In this document: piece by piece, positions 44,125 through 52,603 of the stretch | Layout: each line of letters opens with the position of its first letter | Position numbering within the stretch: position 1 is the stretch's first letter | Source: Ascarosepion bandense | Lineage: Eukaryota > Mollusca > Cephalopoda > Sepiida > Sepiidae | NCBI GenBank assembly: GCA_037127315.1 | Contig: JBBBDQ010001028.1 | Span: 1,302,001 to 1,366,000, forward strand | Direction: 5' to 3' | Length of the DNA stretch: 64,000 bases | The notes under the pieces: model-generated | Databases searched by the model: none | What the model was told of the DNA's origin: nothing | Seen by the model: the letters and a program-made list of their open reading frames with translations, nothing else | Made by a program: the position numbers and the translations under genes

Positions 44125-46806
44125 CGTTATGGACATAATTATTTGACCCCACTGAATATTTACACATTTTCTAAGAAAATGCATATATTTGCAAGTACTT
44201 TTTGAATTTACCATAAAAAGCTGATTCTGTATTTAGTTTTAAATAAATTATTAAATTTGTATAAATTTCAAACAATTATATTCATAGTTACAGATTTTTC
44301 TAAAAATTGGTGCAGTCCAAAATTATTCACCCCCACCTTTTATGAAAGTTATGAAATAATCTATGGCAATTGTAATGTTTTTTCTTAATTTGATATTTAC
44401 TACATGCCCTCTTTGAAAATGAAATAGATTAAATTGATTCTTTAACATTCTAAAAGGTAATGAATAAGACAATAAGTGAGTGCCATGCAAAACAATAACT
44501 CATTTGTTCTTCCATTAATGGCAAAGATGGTTGTACATGATAAGAAACTTTTAATGAAAGCATTTGATGCGGACAAACAAGATGATTGATATGCAACACT
44601 TTCCAAGCATTTAAATGTTTCTAGATCAACAATTTGTAGCATTATCAAGAAATATAACAAAACTCATTGAGTTGAGAATAAATTAAGGACTGGCAAAAAA
44701 TGGTTAATTTCCAAGAGAATGGAAAGGATAAATTGATAAATATATCTTAAAAAATCTTCACAAAGGACATTGTTGATAATGTAAAGACGTCAGCATTGAA
44801 GGCATCTACGAAGACACTCATTAGATGTTTTCATCAAGCAGGACTTCTACCTTGTCGCCCAAGGAAAACTTCCTTGCTTAAAGCTAAATACCTAAAATGC
44901 AGATTAGCTTATGCTAGAATCTATCTAGAACATGTGAGTAAATATTGGAACTCTTTTATGGTCAGATGAAACCAAACTAGAAATATTTGATCACATAACT
45001 CTTGTTATGTATGGAGGAAAGTGAATGAATCTCACAAACCAAAAAATACCCTCCCTAGAAGTAAGCATGATAGTAGAAACATTTTGCTCTGAGGAGTGTT
45101 TTGCTGCTTCTGGACCAGGAGAACTAGTGAAAGTACAGGCTATCATGGACAAAGAGCAGTATTTGGTTATTCTTAAAAATAATATAAAACAAAGTGCACA
45201 AAGGCTGTCTTTGGGTTGTCACTGGACATTCCAACATGACAATGACATGAAACACATTGCACAAATTGTTACAAAATACTTAGATGACAACAAAATTAAG
45301 GTATTGTCATACTCCTCACAAAGTCCCGACTTAATCTGCATTGAAAGTTTATGAGCATATTTGAAGAAAAAAGTAGTCCTATAAATTTGTCAGAATTAGA
45401 AACTATTGCCAACAAAGAATGGATCAAAATACCTATCAGCGTGTGTTGTGATCTTCTAAGGAACAATCAAAATCAATTAAAGGCAATAATCAAGAATAAA
45501 GAATAAGTGACTATTGAGACAAAAGGGCCACTAATTTTGTCCTATATTAAATGCTTTTTTTGGTATTTTTTGTATTATTTTTTACATCAAAATAAAAATT
45601 TTGTTGTGGGCATCACTACACATCATTTCAAATCCATTATGCCATTATTTGTAAAAACAAAAAAACACCTGAAGTTTCCATGAAAATTCCAGGTATTACA
45701 GCTTTATTTGTAATTATAAAATAGGATGTGAATAATTCTGTCTGCAACTGTATATGCACCCCCCACACACAAACACATATATCAATAAATTTGCAGCCAG
45801 TTATTCATTTCTGAACATAGTGTTGAATTCATTAAGAACAAACATTACTCTCAGGTCTTTAATAATTGTACCCCCCCCCTTCCACATCTGATGTATTAAT
45901 TTCTTAAGAAATTACATCCCCACCGTCACTCTTATTTCACTTTACCTTTTTGTGAAAACTACTAAGAAAAAAAATTAATTCTATTGTGAAACTTATTTTA
46001 TACAGATTTTAAAATTAATTTAAATTCATTCAATTGTAAAACTTCATTCAATTCATAATTTCAAATAATATTTTTGCTATGTAACATCTCATCTTTCCTC
46101 TTTATTTTAAAAATAAACTAAAATGGCTGAGAGAAGAACATTTGTGGGTGGCTTTTATATAGTCTTTCAATGAGTTGTGCAGAAAGGTAAAATTGAATAT
46201 GAACAAGAATTAGATGGATAAAAAGGTAAAACTCATTGAGATGCAAAGAAAAAACTCACCTTACTCCCTCCATGTTTATTAGAATTTTTAAAATTTGAAC
46301 CACCCTTCCCCCACCACTTTTTCCAACCTCAAATTTTATTGAATATCTAAGTATATAGGGTGAAAAGTTTCCAATAAAATCTCAGCTAATAACTACATGT
46401 CAGGTTACAAATACTGACTTTTTTATTTATATTCATTTTGATGTTAAATTTATGCTTTTATATTAGATTATTGTATATTGCATATTTTTACTTTCTCTAT
46501 TCTTTGCAAATGATTTTACATTCCATAATATGATTTTTTAAATTTAAATGCTTATTTATTATTTAAATGATTTTTAAAAAAAATTTTTATTTGGATTTTT
46601 TTCTTCATTATATAGTCTAGAATTATTTTAATGTTTTCTCTTTTATTCTTTCTTGGTAGATATTCACAATTATCACCACAGTCCTGTTTGCTGTTGAGTC
46701 TCTCTTACTCTTTCGTGACTGGTCAGAATTAAGGGGTTCAAGTGCATCTCAGACACCAGTCACTGGATCAGATAATCCCCAGTCATCAAACAACCCAGAT
46801 GTATAA
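28306..46806 (+). CDS. Four-exon MARVEL-domain membrane protein (CMTM/MAL/plasmolipin type)
   Basis: Coding exons 28306-28434, 34403-34576, 36858-36956 and 46660-46806 join without frame change into 182 residues. All three introns are phase 0 with AG/GT borders. Residues 1-37 are a polar cytosolic N-terminus (MSTSAGYGTIPKENG). Four hydrophobic spans follow at about 38-57, 66-86, 102-121 and 130-155. They include KSLQI-VLSLAAFISACI, GGWVQFVTIAAFAWALLSYC, EAIVYSIFTVCLLSAG and ASA-IFTIITTVLFAVESLL. A FRDW motif then leads into a Ser/Pro/Asn-rich tail ending NNPDV. The four-span layout, short loops, aromatic WW/GW pair between spans 1 and 2, and size match MARVEL proteins. These act in vesicle trafficking and membrane apposition. 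The exact subfamily (CMTM, MAL or plasmolipin) cannot be settled by eye. Introns are about 6.0, 2.3 and 9.7 kb and are full of transposons. Confidence 0.85.
28591..28637 (-). repeat. Inverted partial copy of the 29936 hammerhead-type motif
   Basis: Read on the minus strand, 28635 down to 28591 gives GAAACATAGAAATTTCCGTA, then TCACAATGTACAATTGATAC and ATAAC. The + strand sequence from 29964 to about 30009 is the same apart from a few changes. The 5' core (CTGATGA and stem II) is missing. Confidence 0.8.
29083..29410 (+). mobile_element. CR1/Jockey-type 3' end with internal duplication
   Basis: A segment starting CACACTCCACCCACGTCTAT is present twice, at about 29081 and 29243, each followed by the AACAGGTGTAGAGGCTCGTC-type block. 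After the second copy comes CATAGCCCCCTGCACAACAG, a CCTTGCTTGGGGTGA block and a poly-A run at 29397-29411. The CCCCCTGCAC...CTTGCT-GGGGTGA ending is shared with the LINE 3' end at 39090-39150. This supports a LINE tail, or a SINE sharing it, inserted in the PLE. Confidence 0.7.
29936..29992 (+). ncRNA. Hammerhead-ribozyme-like motif in a PLE flank
   Basis: Helix I pairs ACATTGC (29936-29942) with GCAATGT (29986-29992), seven perfect pairs. The core CTGATGA is at 29943-29949. Stem II is GAGA/TCTC (29951-29954 with 29960-29963), with one extra T before it, and is followed by GAAA at 29964-29967. Helix III is ACATAGAA / TTCTGTAT with one C-A mismatch and one G-U pair. The ATC triplet at 29983-29985 is directly before helix I, where a hammerhead would cleave. 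Known family fact: PLEs carry hammerheads in their terminal repeats. Activity is not shown; the extra T and the mismatch may weaken it. Confidence 0.75.
30178..30752. repeat. Triplicated inverted-repeat (foldback) element
   Basis: A roughly 140-bp unit appears three times: forward at 30178-30318, reverse at 30340-30480 and forward at 30614-30752. Shared blocks include GACAATGAATGTCTATTA, TTTAATCATGAG and AATTGTCCAACATTTG. The first two form a palindrome centred near 30325. The second and third face each other across (TA)n and a short spacer. The matching frames at 30381-30635 and 30558-30773 are just this repeat read in both directions. Confidence 0.85.
30779..31281. mobile_element. Foldback element with about 115-bp inverted ends
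   Basis: The left end (30779-30900, containing AACTGATTCTCTAATGTTTT and ACAACAGGAATTTTCAGAA) is the inverse of the right end (31155-31281). The centre has a 113-codon + strand frame (30912-31253) rich in Lys/Ile/Cys that I do not recognise. Part of it is translated from the inverted repeat itself. No transposase signature is visible, so this is probably a non-autonomous foldback/MITE-type element. Confidence 0.75.
31780..32600 (+). mobile_element. Mariner-type transposase relic
   Basis: Broken + strand frames carry HSPDLAP-x-DFHLF near 32327-32362 (the later catalytic Asp pair). The flanks GGCATCAAAATACCTTGTAG and CAAACTTTTGCAATAATCTA (32430-32570) also match the minus-strand fragment at 52840-53075. 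Stops and frameshifts are frequent. It lies in intron 1 of the MARVEL gene. Confidence 0.68.
32601..34165. other. Intron 1 sequence, nothing further recognised
   Basis: AT-rich intronic sequence. Apart from the 33180-33235 stub and the (AC)n tract at 33228-33250, no element was recognised. Confidence 0.5.
33180..33235 (+). repeat. Stub of the 35858/62945 repeat family plus CT/CA run
   Basis: ATTCGCCTTTCTCTCTCTCT-CTCGCTT at 33182-33210 is the inverse of 36083-36108 in the better copy. It is followed by (CT)n and (AC)n microsatellites. Only the CT-rich end of the family is present. Confidence 0.55.
34170..34318 (-). mobile_element. tRNA-derived SINE
   Basis: On the minus strand a pol III A box, TAGTGTAGCAG (34306-34296), exactly fits TRGYNNARNNG. 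A B box, GAGTTCAAATGC (34282-34271), lies at tRNA-like spacing. The body then runs on with GACCTTGGGAAAGGCATGAA. This is a typical tRNA-headed SINE, here 85 bp upstream of exon 2 of the MARVEL gene in antisense orientation. Confidence 0.8.
34403..34576 (+). other. Exon 2 of the MARVEL gene
   Basis: Acceptor TTCTTTTTCAG (ends 34402); donor ACG/GTGAGT after 34576. The 174 bp equal 58 codons (phase 0 at both ends). They carry the rest of span 1, the INPWWARWGGGW loop, all of span 2 and the CRAFSTQSMRC cytosolic loop. Its length is a multiple of three, so skipping would keep the frame but remove span 2. Confidence 0.9.
34577..35857. other. Intron 2, no element recognised
   Basis: AT-rich intronic DNA between exon 2 and a repeat of unknown class. 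No transposon motif or RNA gene was recognised. Confidence 0.5.
35858..36112 (-). repeat. Interspersed repeat of unknown class, copy 1
   Basis: On the minus strand, TCCCTCCTGTCACACTCATG, a CT run, ACAATAATGAGGC, CAGCTCAGTTCATTCT, TACCAGTTATGAAAGCTC and TAACAGTGCCTTATTATT follow each other. The + strand at 62951-63120 has the same order. It ends in TATTATAATAAAGA at the low-coordinate side. A 23-bp TAATAACTGGTAGTAAAG-type unit is duplicated near 35970-36000 in this copy. Confidence 0.8.
36858..36956 (+). other. Exon 3 of the MARVEL gene
   Basis: Acceptor TTCTCTTTCAG (ends 36857). The donor is most likely GCT/GTTAGT after 36956, because this keeps phase 0 and joins ASA to IFTIITT in exon 4. 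The alternative GTAAAA donor at 36961 would throw exon 4 out of its hydrophobic frame. The exon is 99 bp (33 codons), encoding span 3 and the NRAYSRSS loop. Confidence 0.85.
36980..37010 (-). mobile_element. Possible RTE LINE 3' stub next to exon 3
   Basis: TTCTTTTTTATGTGCCGTGT and CCTTTCAGGATAT resemble the RTE 3' end at 54425-54465 (CTTCTATGCGCCCTGTCCCT-TCAGGACG). Only about 30 bp are alike. It would be a very short 5'-truncated insertion starting 25 bp after the exon 3 donor. Confidence 0.4.
37015..38083. other. Intron 3, start; no element recognised
   Basis: Sequence of mixed composition. The region 37600-38080 is less AT-rich than its surroundings and may belong to the element headed by the SINE-like sequence at 38084, but no motif confirms this. 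Confidence 0.35.
38084..38160 (+). mobile_element. tRNA-like SINE head
   Basis: A box-like TGGCTAAGTTG at 38096-38106 and B box-like GGGTTCAAATCTC at 38123-38135 are spaced as in a tRNA. CATCAACTTTTGGGTTCAAA resembles an anticodon-arm to T-arm run. It lacks a complete acceptor stem, so it is a SINE and not a working tRNA gene. Confidence 0.65.
38880..39160 (+). mobile_element. CR1/Jockey-type LINE 3' end
   Basis: The frame encodes FSRASRLWNSLPQVCF, SYNLQVFKCRVNRHLL, then a stop. This is the conserved C-terminal block of these LINEs. The 3' UTR follows, with TAGCCCCCTGCACAGTAGTG and CTTGCTCGGGGTGAAACGC, and ends in A-rich sequence and (TA)n at 39155-39209. It is a strongly 5'-truncated insertion. 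Confidence 0.88.
39255..39310 (-). ncRNA. Hammerhead-ribozyme-like motif at the PLE 3' side
   Basis: Minus strand, 5' to 3': CCAC (39310-39307), CTGATGA (39306-39300), stem II GACATTG / CAATGTC with TAGTTT loop, AAAA (39279-39276), helix III CAAAT / ATTTG with GTACG loop, TA (39260-39259), then GTGG (39258-39255). Helix I is CCAC/GTGG. All helices and the GTA cleavage triplet are in the right order. The only core change is GAAA to AAAA (G12 in standard hammerhead numbering), a residue essential for catalysis, so this copy is probably dead. Orientation agrees with the PLE upstream. Confidence 0.78.
39620..40330. repeat. Direct repeats in the PLE 3' UTR
   Basis: The block TATTTAAGCACAGTTTTTAT followed by AATTAATCTA and TTTAACCTTAATTTTG occurs at about 39638, 39938 and 40137. 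The block AGAGTG(T)-GTTAGTACTATGAAGTTG occurs at about 40070 and 40279. A shorter TAGGTAAGATTTAATGT-type unit is iterated at 39755-39930. These are PLE 3'-region repeats, not a gene. Confidence 0.85.
41519..41884. repeat. Foldback element, about 170-bp arms, with hammerhead-like cores in both arms
   Basis: The left arm (about 41519-41660, starting AGGAAAGAATATTAAAACGT) and right arm (about 41740-41884) are near-perfect reverse complements. The loop holds GAGAGCGTCAGT and its own partial inverse. Each arm contains CTGATGA, a stem II and GAAA: minus strand at 41627-41600 and plus strand at 41777-41804. Stem II is GGACT/AGTCT in one and GGACC/GGTCT in the other. A short ATAT/ATAT helix III with ATA triplet follows, but helix I does not close cleanly. 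It sits just upstream, in transcription order, of the minus-strand PLE and may be its inverted terminal repeat. Confidence 0.65.
41935..42690 (+). mobile_element. Tc1/mariner-type transposase relic
   Basis: Strongly decayed + strand coding trace. The LPPSTPNSNLLDF-x-IWS block near 42446-42500 resembles the WPP-SPDLNPLDY-IW catalytic region, and later residues continue to a GGHF-like end near 42640. Stops and frame changes are frequent and no end repeats were found. The family assignment is tentative. Confidence 0.5.
42696..42782. repeat. (TATG)n-(TA)n compound microsatellite
   Basis: TATG repeats span about 42698-42741 and run directly into (TA)n to 42782. It lies at the boundary of the mariner relic. 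Confidence 0.95.
42790..43815 (-). mobile_element. Mariner element relic, second family
   Basis: On the minus strand the transposase starts at about 43804 (MSDFISKKVYLWGILLHYF), continues to ETTCRDWFSCFENNDFDVEG and QAEFAESLYVDHTTVLKHLK (DNA-binding helix-turn-helix), and GDEKWI near 43345 (first Asp). It ends with PPYSLDIALSSYHLFQSMAH near 42975, where the expected PSDY Asp has become SSY. KKWVESELTSKD follows. In-frame stops are present and a catalytic Asp is lost. End repeats were not confirmed. Confidence 0.82.
44122..45752 (+). mobile_element. Tc1-like transposon with degraded inverted ends
   Basis: The left end (CCGTTATGGACATAATTATT-TGACCCC from 44123) and the inverse of the right end (CAGTTGCAGACAGAATTATT-CACATCC from 45752) match as imperfect inverted repeats next to TA. 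An inner copy of the end motif (CAGTCCAAAATTATTCACCC at 44313) suggests the double IR/DR layout of fish-type Tc1 elements. The roughly 1.63-kb length is normal for the group. Confidence 0.85.
44520..45510 (+). pseudogene. Tc1-like transposase, frame-broken
   Basis: LLWSDETK near 44957 (first catalytic Asp) and MYGGK-NESHKPKNTLP follow an HTH-type N-terminus (TLSKHLNVSRSTICSIIKKY, about 44595-44655). WTFQHDNDMKHIAQIVTKYL at about 45227 carries the second Asp, and YSSQSPDLICIESL at about 45312 the end of the catalytic core. Several frameshifts and stops occur, so it is inactive. It lies inside the transposon 44122-45752, in intron 3. Confidence 0.88.
45753..46659. other. Intron 3, last part
   Basis: AT-rich intronic DNA up to the exon 4 acceptor at 46659. 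A (C)9 run at 45871-45879 is the only notable simple repeat. No element was recognised. Confidence 0.5.
46660..46806 (+). other. Exon 4 (terminal coding) of the MARVEL gene
   Basis: Acceptor TTCTTTCTTGGTAG ends at 46659. It encodes span 4 (IFTIITTVLFAVESLLLF), RDWSELRG, and a 30-residue Ser/Thr/Pro/Asn tail (TPVTGSDNPQSSNNPDV), with TAA at 46804-46806. The final residues NPDV could be a short C-terminal interaction tail; this is a guess. Confidence 0.88.
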
Positions 46807-48590
46807 ACAATATATCTGAATACAAAAGCCTTTATCATTCACAATTGCTGCTTTCACATCTAATTTTATTTGCTCATATTTAATATATTTTTTCCTTCTT
46901 TTTAACTAAATTATCTTAAACAATGACCGAGTTGCTTTTCTTAACTCTAATTTTAAATTACAGGTTTTGGTAGAATGAAAAATGTCTTTTAATAAACAAG
47001 AAAAAAATAAAATCAATTTCAAAACATACTTTAGGTCCTCAATATTTGATTAACAAACAAGAAAATGTGATAGATTTTGATAAAACTTTTATATTTATTC
47101 AAATTATCCTCATAAAAATTAACAACCTTCTTGTTAATCAAATACTGTTTACTTTCAAAGTTATTTTTGAAGGACATTTTAGAGAATAATATTGTCTTTG
47201 TTTTTAAAGTATGCTGTATGATTTTAACTACAAATATCTGGATTCAGTTTTTGAAAAACCTTAGATTTTCACTATTTTGTGGTTTCTTTTGATATTTTAA
47301 TGTCTATAAAATAATATCAATTTTCTGTTTTTCAGTGAAATTAAAAATCAGTTGATTTCTTGTCAAAGAAATTAAATCTGAAGATATAAGTGAATAAATT
47401 TTGTCAAAGAAATATCCACACTGAAATGAAAATCAAATTCAGAATATTGCTTTTAACTTATTCACTCACAAGGGAAAATTTGATTTTTCTTTTATGAATT
47501 TTACAGGACTAAAAACACACTTGAAATATTATCTTAAGTATCAAGAAGAACAAAGTTAGTACAACAGCTATTTTTAATTATTGCCATGGTAACTGGGACT
47601 TCTGGTGAGAGTTTAATTTTCAGAAAAATAATTTAAAAATTTGACATATTCTAATAAAGAGAAGATAACAGTGTTAAGTAATTGTTAGTTTCTGGTCTAC
47701 TTTTTGAGAACTCAAGCTAATGTATCATTTGGATTAAATAATGAAGGAGATTTATTCAGCATGCTCTTTAATCCTTCTTCAAGGCTTTATTTTCTGAGGA
47801 TCAACAATTTATAATGAAGTAGATTTTCATATTATTTGTTTGACATGACAATAGCAAAAGTATGCAGAAGATAAATGGCAATAAGACACAAGAAATATTG
47901 TGCTCCTACCTTTTTTAAGGAGATTAAGATGAAACTTATCTAAAGCTGCCAAATATCTGTTAATGATTTAAGTTATATTTTGTGGATTACAGAAATACAA
48001 CTGAATATCTGACTTTTAGGATCAACACTGAGACATAACCTTTGATATTTATACTGAATAGTGAAAAAGAAAAGACAAATAAAATGAAGATTATTCAATC
48101 TATATTTTGTACTCTAACAAATTTATAGAAAATGGCCTTCATATAAAAAAGAAGACACTCATTCATTGTAAAATTTACTATTTTCTGCTTAGTTCCAGCA
48201 ACTCATGCAGTTTTTTTCTAAACTGTTTTCACTTGCTACATTCATTTAAAATGGCCTTTTGTCCATTTGTATATTTGTAAAATGTGTTATAATTGAAGAT
48301 AAAAGTATTTACATCTTAAAACAAAAAGTGGATTTTCTAAAAACCGTTTTTGTTGCTTTTTTTAAACTGCATTACTCTTTTTAATGTATGCATGAAAACA
48401 AACAAGGAATTTTATAGAAATGTGTGCAAATTCTGAGAATTTATTTCATGTTTGCTGTAAAAAATTCAGTAAATAAATAAATGTAAACATTTTGACTTTT
48501 TATCTTTTTACTTTATACAAATGGCGATATCTTTAATATATAGCAACTTTTAATTTTTTCTTTCTCAGTTGTGTGTAAATTTATAAACAA
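46807..48590 (+). other. Probable 3' UTR and downstream DNA of the MARVEL gene
   Basis: No transposon was recognised for 1.8 kb after the stop codon, which is unusual for this window and fits a long 3' UTR. AATAAA signals occur near 47392, 48077 and 48470-48480. The true cleavage site cannot be picked from sequence. A TE-free run plus a cluster of AATAAA near 48475 makes an end there plausible. Confidence 0.4.
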
Positions 48591-48594
48591 GGGT

Positions 48595-48740
48595 GAATCA
48601 AAAAGTCGGTAGCTGAATTTTGATCTATGTGGTTAATATTAATCACAGAATGTTTTTTTAATCATTTCACCTCAAGCAAGGCAATAAAGCCACTGCAGCA
48701 CAAAGAGTTACTGAGTGTAAAAGAATATTAGAAAAAACAT
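48595..48740 (+). mobile_element. Mariner-type end relic
   Basis: GGGTGAATCAAAAAGTCGGT with AGCTGAATTTTGATC looks like a mariner inverted end. The transposase start would follow at AATCATTTCACCTCAAGCAA. The sequence is then interrupted by the CR1-type fragment. The related block at 13441-13510 supports a repeat family. Confidence 0.45.
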
Positions 48741-48774
48741 TATCAAGGGAAAAGAACAATAAAAGAACAGGAAT

Positions 48775-49560
48775 TATGAAGACTGAAGATAAGAATTGAT
48801 TTTGCATTTAAATTTTTTTAAAATCAAAGTTGACTGGAAGCAAGAAGCCGGAAGTGAGTTCCATGATTGAGGAGTGCAAGAGAAGAAACTGTTAGCATAG
48901 AACTTAAAATTACATCTAACCATTTCAAATGTAAAATGATGAAATCTTGTTACCAATCTAGTACTGCTCTTAAATTCATAAAGTTTAGGTACCATAGAAG
49001 AAAATTCACCTGAACAATTACCATGAAAATATTTATAGAATCATTTTGCCTGAGAATTCCACTTGAGGTCAGGTGTGAGTTTGAGGCCAAATATCCTCTC
49101 AAAGGATATCTATTAATCATGACTGGTGGTAGTTTGGGGTCTGATCAGTGGTAAAAGAATGTGAGTAATTTGGTTTTTGAGACATTGAATGTAACCAGCC
49201 AGTCTTCCCCCCACTGAGAAGTTAGTGTTAGATCAGAAGAGAGGTCAGCTGCTAATCTTTGATTGTCAAGACTTTTGGAGGTGCATCTGTATATCATTGT
49301 ATCATTGGCATAGATGTTTACAAATGATCTGAGTGTATTTTTAGATAGATCATTTACATAAACAAGAAAGAGGGTTGATTCGAGAAGTGATCCCTGGAGG
49401 ACACTTGTGTTGACCACTAGGGCCTCGGGGGTTGTCTGTTAACAACTACCTTCAGAGATTTATTTTTTAGGAAGTACTTTAAAACTCTTCAAGCAATTCC
49501 ATAACTGGAGAGTTTGTGTAGTAAATCTTTGTGCCATACCTTGTTGAAGGCCTTTGAGAT
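48775..49560 (-). mobile_element. CR1/Jockey-type LINE relic
   Basis: On the minus strand, VLQGSLLESTLFLVYVNDLS (RT2/3), NIYANDTMIYR (the YADD box changed to YAND) and WLVTFNVSKTKLL are followed, after a frame-broken gap, by SFFSCTPQSWNSLPASCF and KKFKCKINSYL (C-terminal block). The catalytic Asp pair is disrupted, so this is a dead copy. It is a diverged relative of the RT at 20600-21482. Confidence 0.87.
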
Positions 49561-50275
49561 ATTTAAATGCTATGGTCCTTGTGGTATGTGTGTTGTCAAA
49601 GGTCTTACTAATTCTGTGTGAAAAGGTAGTTAGTATGTTGGTATTGGATCAGGCTGATCAAGTGTATTACAATTATTTCCTAAGCTATTTTCAGTTCTAC
49701 ATACCTTCTTTTATTCTGACATATTTTCATGTAATGTAATGCCCTGTATTTCTTTGGATCTTGTTGCTATGGCCAGAAAGGGATGGGAAGGCATATAGTT
49801 AAGCAGTGAATGACCTCCATATACCATCAACAGGCTTGCACCCTGGAGAGTTCCAATCTCATCACTAAAGAACAGAATTTTGACAAAATCATGATGTTAG
49901 CATTATCTCACAACATAAACTACTTATGTTCTGATCTCTAAGTCTTTGAGAATTTGTTTCTTTTATGAATTTCACTCAACACAGCTAAGGATCAAGTATG
50001 CCTTTAATAAATTTGCCAATGTAGAAAACCATAATTTTCTTTTTCCATGAAATCATATATGTATCTGTGTACATGATTATAAATTTTCTCAGTGTGTGGG
50101 AAATTGAATTTGGGAATAAGAATATATCTAAAGAGTTCTATATGGTTTTATAAAATCCCTTCAATTCTACAAAAAAATCTATCTACAAGGAATATGTGCT
50201 AAACATCTAAAGTTTTGGGTAGCAGCCTGAGGATTAGCTGAATCAAATTAGCAAGTTTACACATTTGTAAATGAG
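49561..50275. other. Intergenic DNA, nothing recognised
   Basis: A short stretch between two LINEs without any recognised motif. Confidence 0.4.
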
Positions 50276-50283
50276 ATGAAAGG

Positions 50284-50332
<49 letters not shown>

Positions 50333-52603
50333 GCACACAATTGGAAATTCCCAGGCATAGATAAAATTCCTAACTTTTGGCTATATTATTTAAATGCAGC
50401 ACATAAAAAAATAGCCAAAGAACTTCAAGAAATGGTTGACGATCCCACTAAAATTCCTGCATGGATGACCAAAGGAATTACATTTCTTCTTCCCAAGAAT
50501 GATGAAACAAACAACCCGAAAAACTACAGACCAATTACATGTCTTCCGACAACATATAAACTACTAACATCTATTTTAACAAAACAAACATATTTATTCT
50601 TAGAAAGAAATGACATAATACCGCTTGAACAAAAAGGGTGCAAACGTGGCTGTTATGGCTGTAAAGACCAATTGCTAATTAACAAAATGATTCTGGAAAA
50701 CTGCTACAATACAAAGAAAAATCTTAGTACTGCCTGGATAGACTACCGAAAGGCATTCGATAGTGTGCCACATGAATGAATTTTAAAGACTTTAAATATA
50801 TACAAGATATCGCCCGTCATTATCAATTTCATCAAACAGTGCATGTCTATATGGAAAACAACCCTTTACCTCAATCATATAAATGGAACCTATAAGTCTG
50901 ATGAAATAAACATCAAAAGAGGTATATTTCAAGGTGATTCTTTATCTCCCTTACTATTCTGCATATCATTAATAGCACTAACCAGTCAACTTAATAAGAC
51001 AGAATGTGGTTATAAAATAGGCCAAAAGAAAATAAGCCATCTATTTTACATGGATGACTTAAAGTTATATGCTAAGAATGATAATGAGCTGGAAGGTCTT
51101 CTGCAAACTGTAAAATGCTTCAGCGAAGACATTGGAATGAAATTTAATTTGAATAAATGTGCTAAAGCTACAGTTTTACGTGGATCAATACAAGAAACAT
51201 CCTCAATTAGCCTAGACCCTGCTGTAACAATAAAAGAATTGAAACCAGAAGAAGCTTATAAATACCTAGGTGTAAATGAGAGTGAAAACATTCACCATAA
51301 AAAAATGAAAGAAATAGTGCGTAAAGAGTACTATAGAAGGCTACGAATGATATTAAAAACTGAATTAAATTCACAGAATAGAGTTATGGCCATTAATAGC
51401 CTTGCAATCCCAGTTGTCCAATATAGCTTCAACATCTTAAACTGGACTCTAAACGACATCAGGCGAATGGATGCTAAAACAAGAAAGCTTCTTTCTAAGC
51501 ATAGGATGCATCATCCAAAGGCTGATGTAGACCGTCTATACATACCCCGTAAAGAAGGTAGAAGGGGTCTTATTCAGCTGGAATTGTCATACAAGACAAC
51601 AACTATTGGCTTACTAACATACATAGAAACAACAAAGGATTGGATGATACAATTAGTAAGGCAACATGAAGAAAGAAAGAAAAAATATTCAATAATAAAA
51701 GAAGGCAGTAAATACAAACAAGAATTACAGTTAGTAGATTCTGTAGAAAAGCAAAACAGTAGCCAAGAACCAACTATTGCAGCAAAAAATATAAAAATGA
51801 AAGCCAAAGATAAAGCTCTTGAAAAGATGAAACAGCGCTGGCAAGACAAACCTCTGCATGGCCAATATCCAGTACATGCCAATAAATCCAATGTTGACAA
51901 AGTTAATACTCATCGATGGTTACGTGCATCTGGATTAAAGTCTGAAACTGAAGGATTTATACTTGCAGCACAAGACCAAAGTCTTTTCACGAGAAACTTT
52001 CAGGCAAATATTATGCATAATAATATGGATCCAAAATGCAGGTTTTGTGATAAACACCAAGAAACAATAGACCACCTAATCTCAGGCTGTTCTGTGCTTG
52101 CCCCAAATGAATATAAAAATCGCCACGATAGAGTTGGGCAATATTTACATTGGGCAATGTGCAAACATTATGGAAAAGCTGTAAACAAACACTGGTATGA
52201 ACATCATCCAGCACCGGTTACAGAAATAGAAGATGTAACCATTCTATGGGATTACACCATCTACACAGACAGAAAAATTGAAGCAAACAGGCCAGACATT
52301 ATTGTTAAAAACCAGAAGGAGAAAACTTGTCTATTAATTGATATGGCTTGTCCAGCGGATTGTAACATAGCAACCAAGGAATTTGAAAAACTGTCAAAAT
52401 ATAAAGACCTGGAAATTGAAATAGAAAAAATGTGGAAATTGAAAACAAGAGTTGTACCAGTGATAGTAGGTGCACTTGGAATGATAAAAAATGGAACAAA
52501 ACAACACATTGAAAGAATCCCTGGAAACCCCAGCTTAAGAGATATACAAAAAATTGTCTTATTAAGTACAGCCCACACACTAAGGAAAACGTTATCTATG
52601 TAA
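50276..52603 (+). CDS. R2-superfamily reverse transcriptase/endonuclease with one nonsense codon
   Basis: About 775 codons in one frame, interrupted only by TGA at 50777-50779 in the AFDSVPHE-stop-ILKTL context, where W is expected. Domain order: poly-Asn from the microsatellite; PGIDKIPNFWL entry; NYRPITCLPTTYKLLTSIL; WIDYRKAFDSVPH (first Asp); GIFQGDSLSPLLFCISL; LFYMDDLKLYAKN (catalytic YMDD). Then thumb GMKFNLNKCAKA and YKYLGV. The C-terminal CRFCDKHQETIDHLISGC is a CCHC-type zinc finger. RPDIIVKNQKEKTCLLIDMA is the PD-(D/E)XK restriction-like endonuclease. The ORF ends TLRKTLSM. Near-intact coding suggests a recent insertion. Confidence 0.92.
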
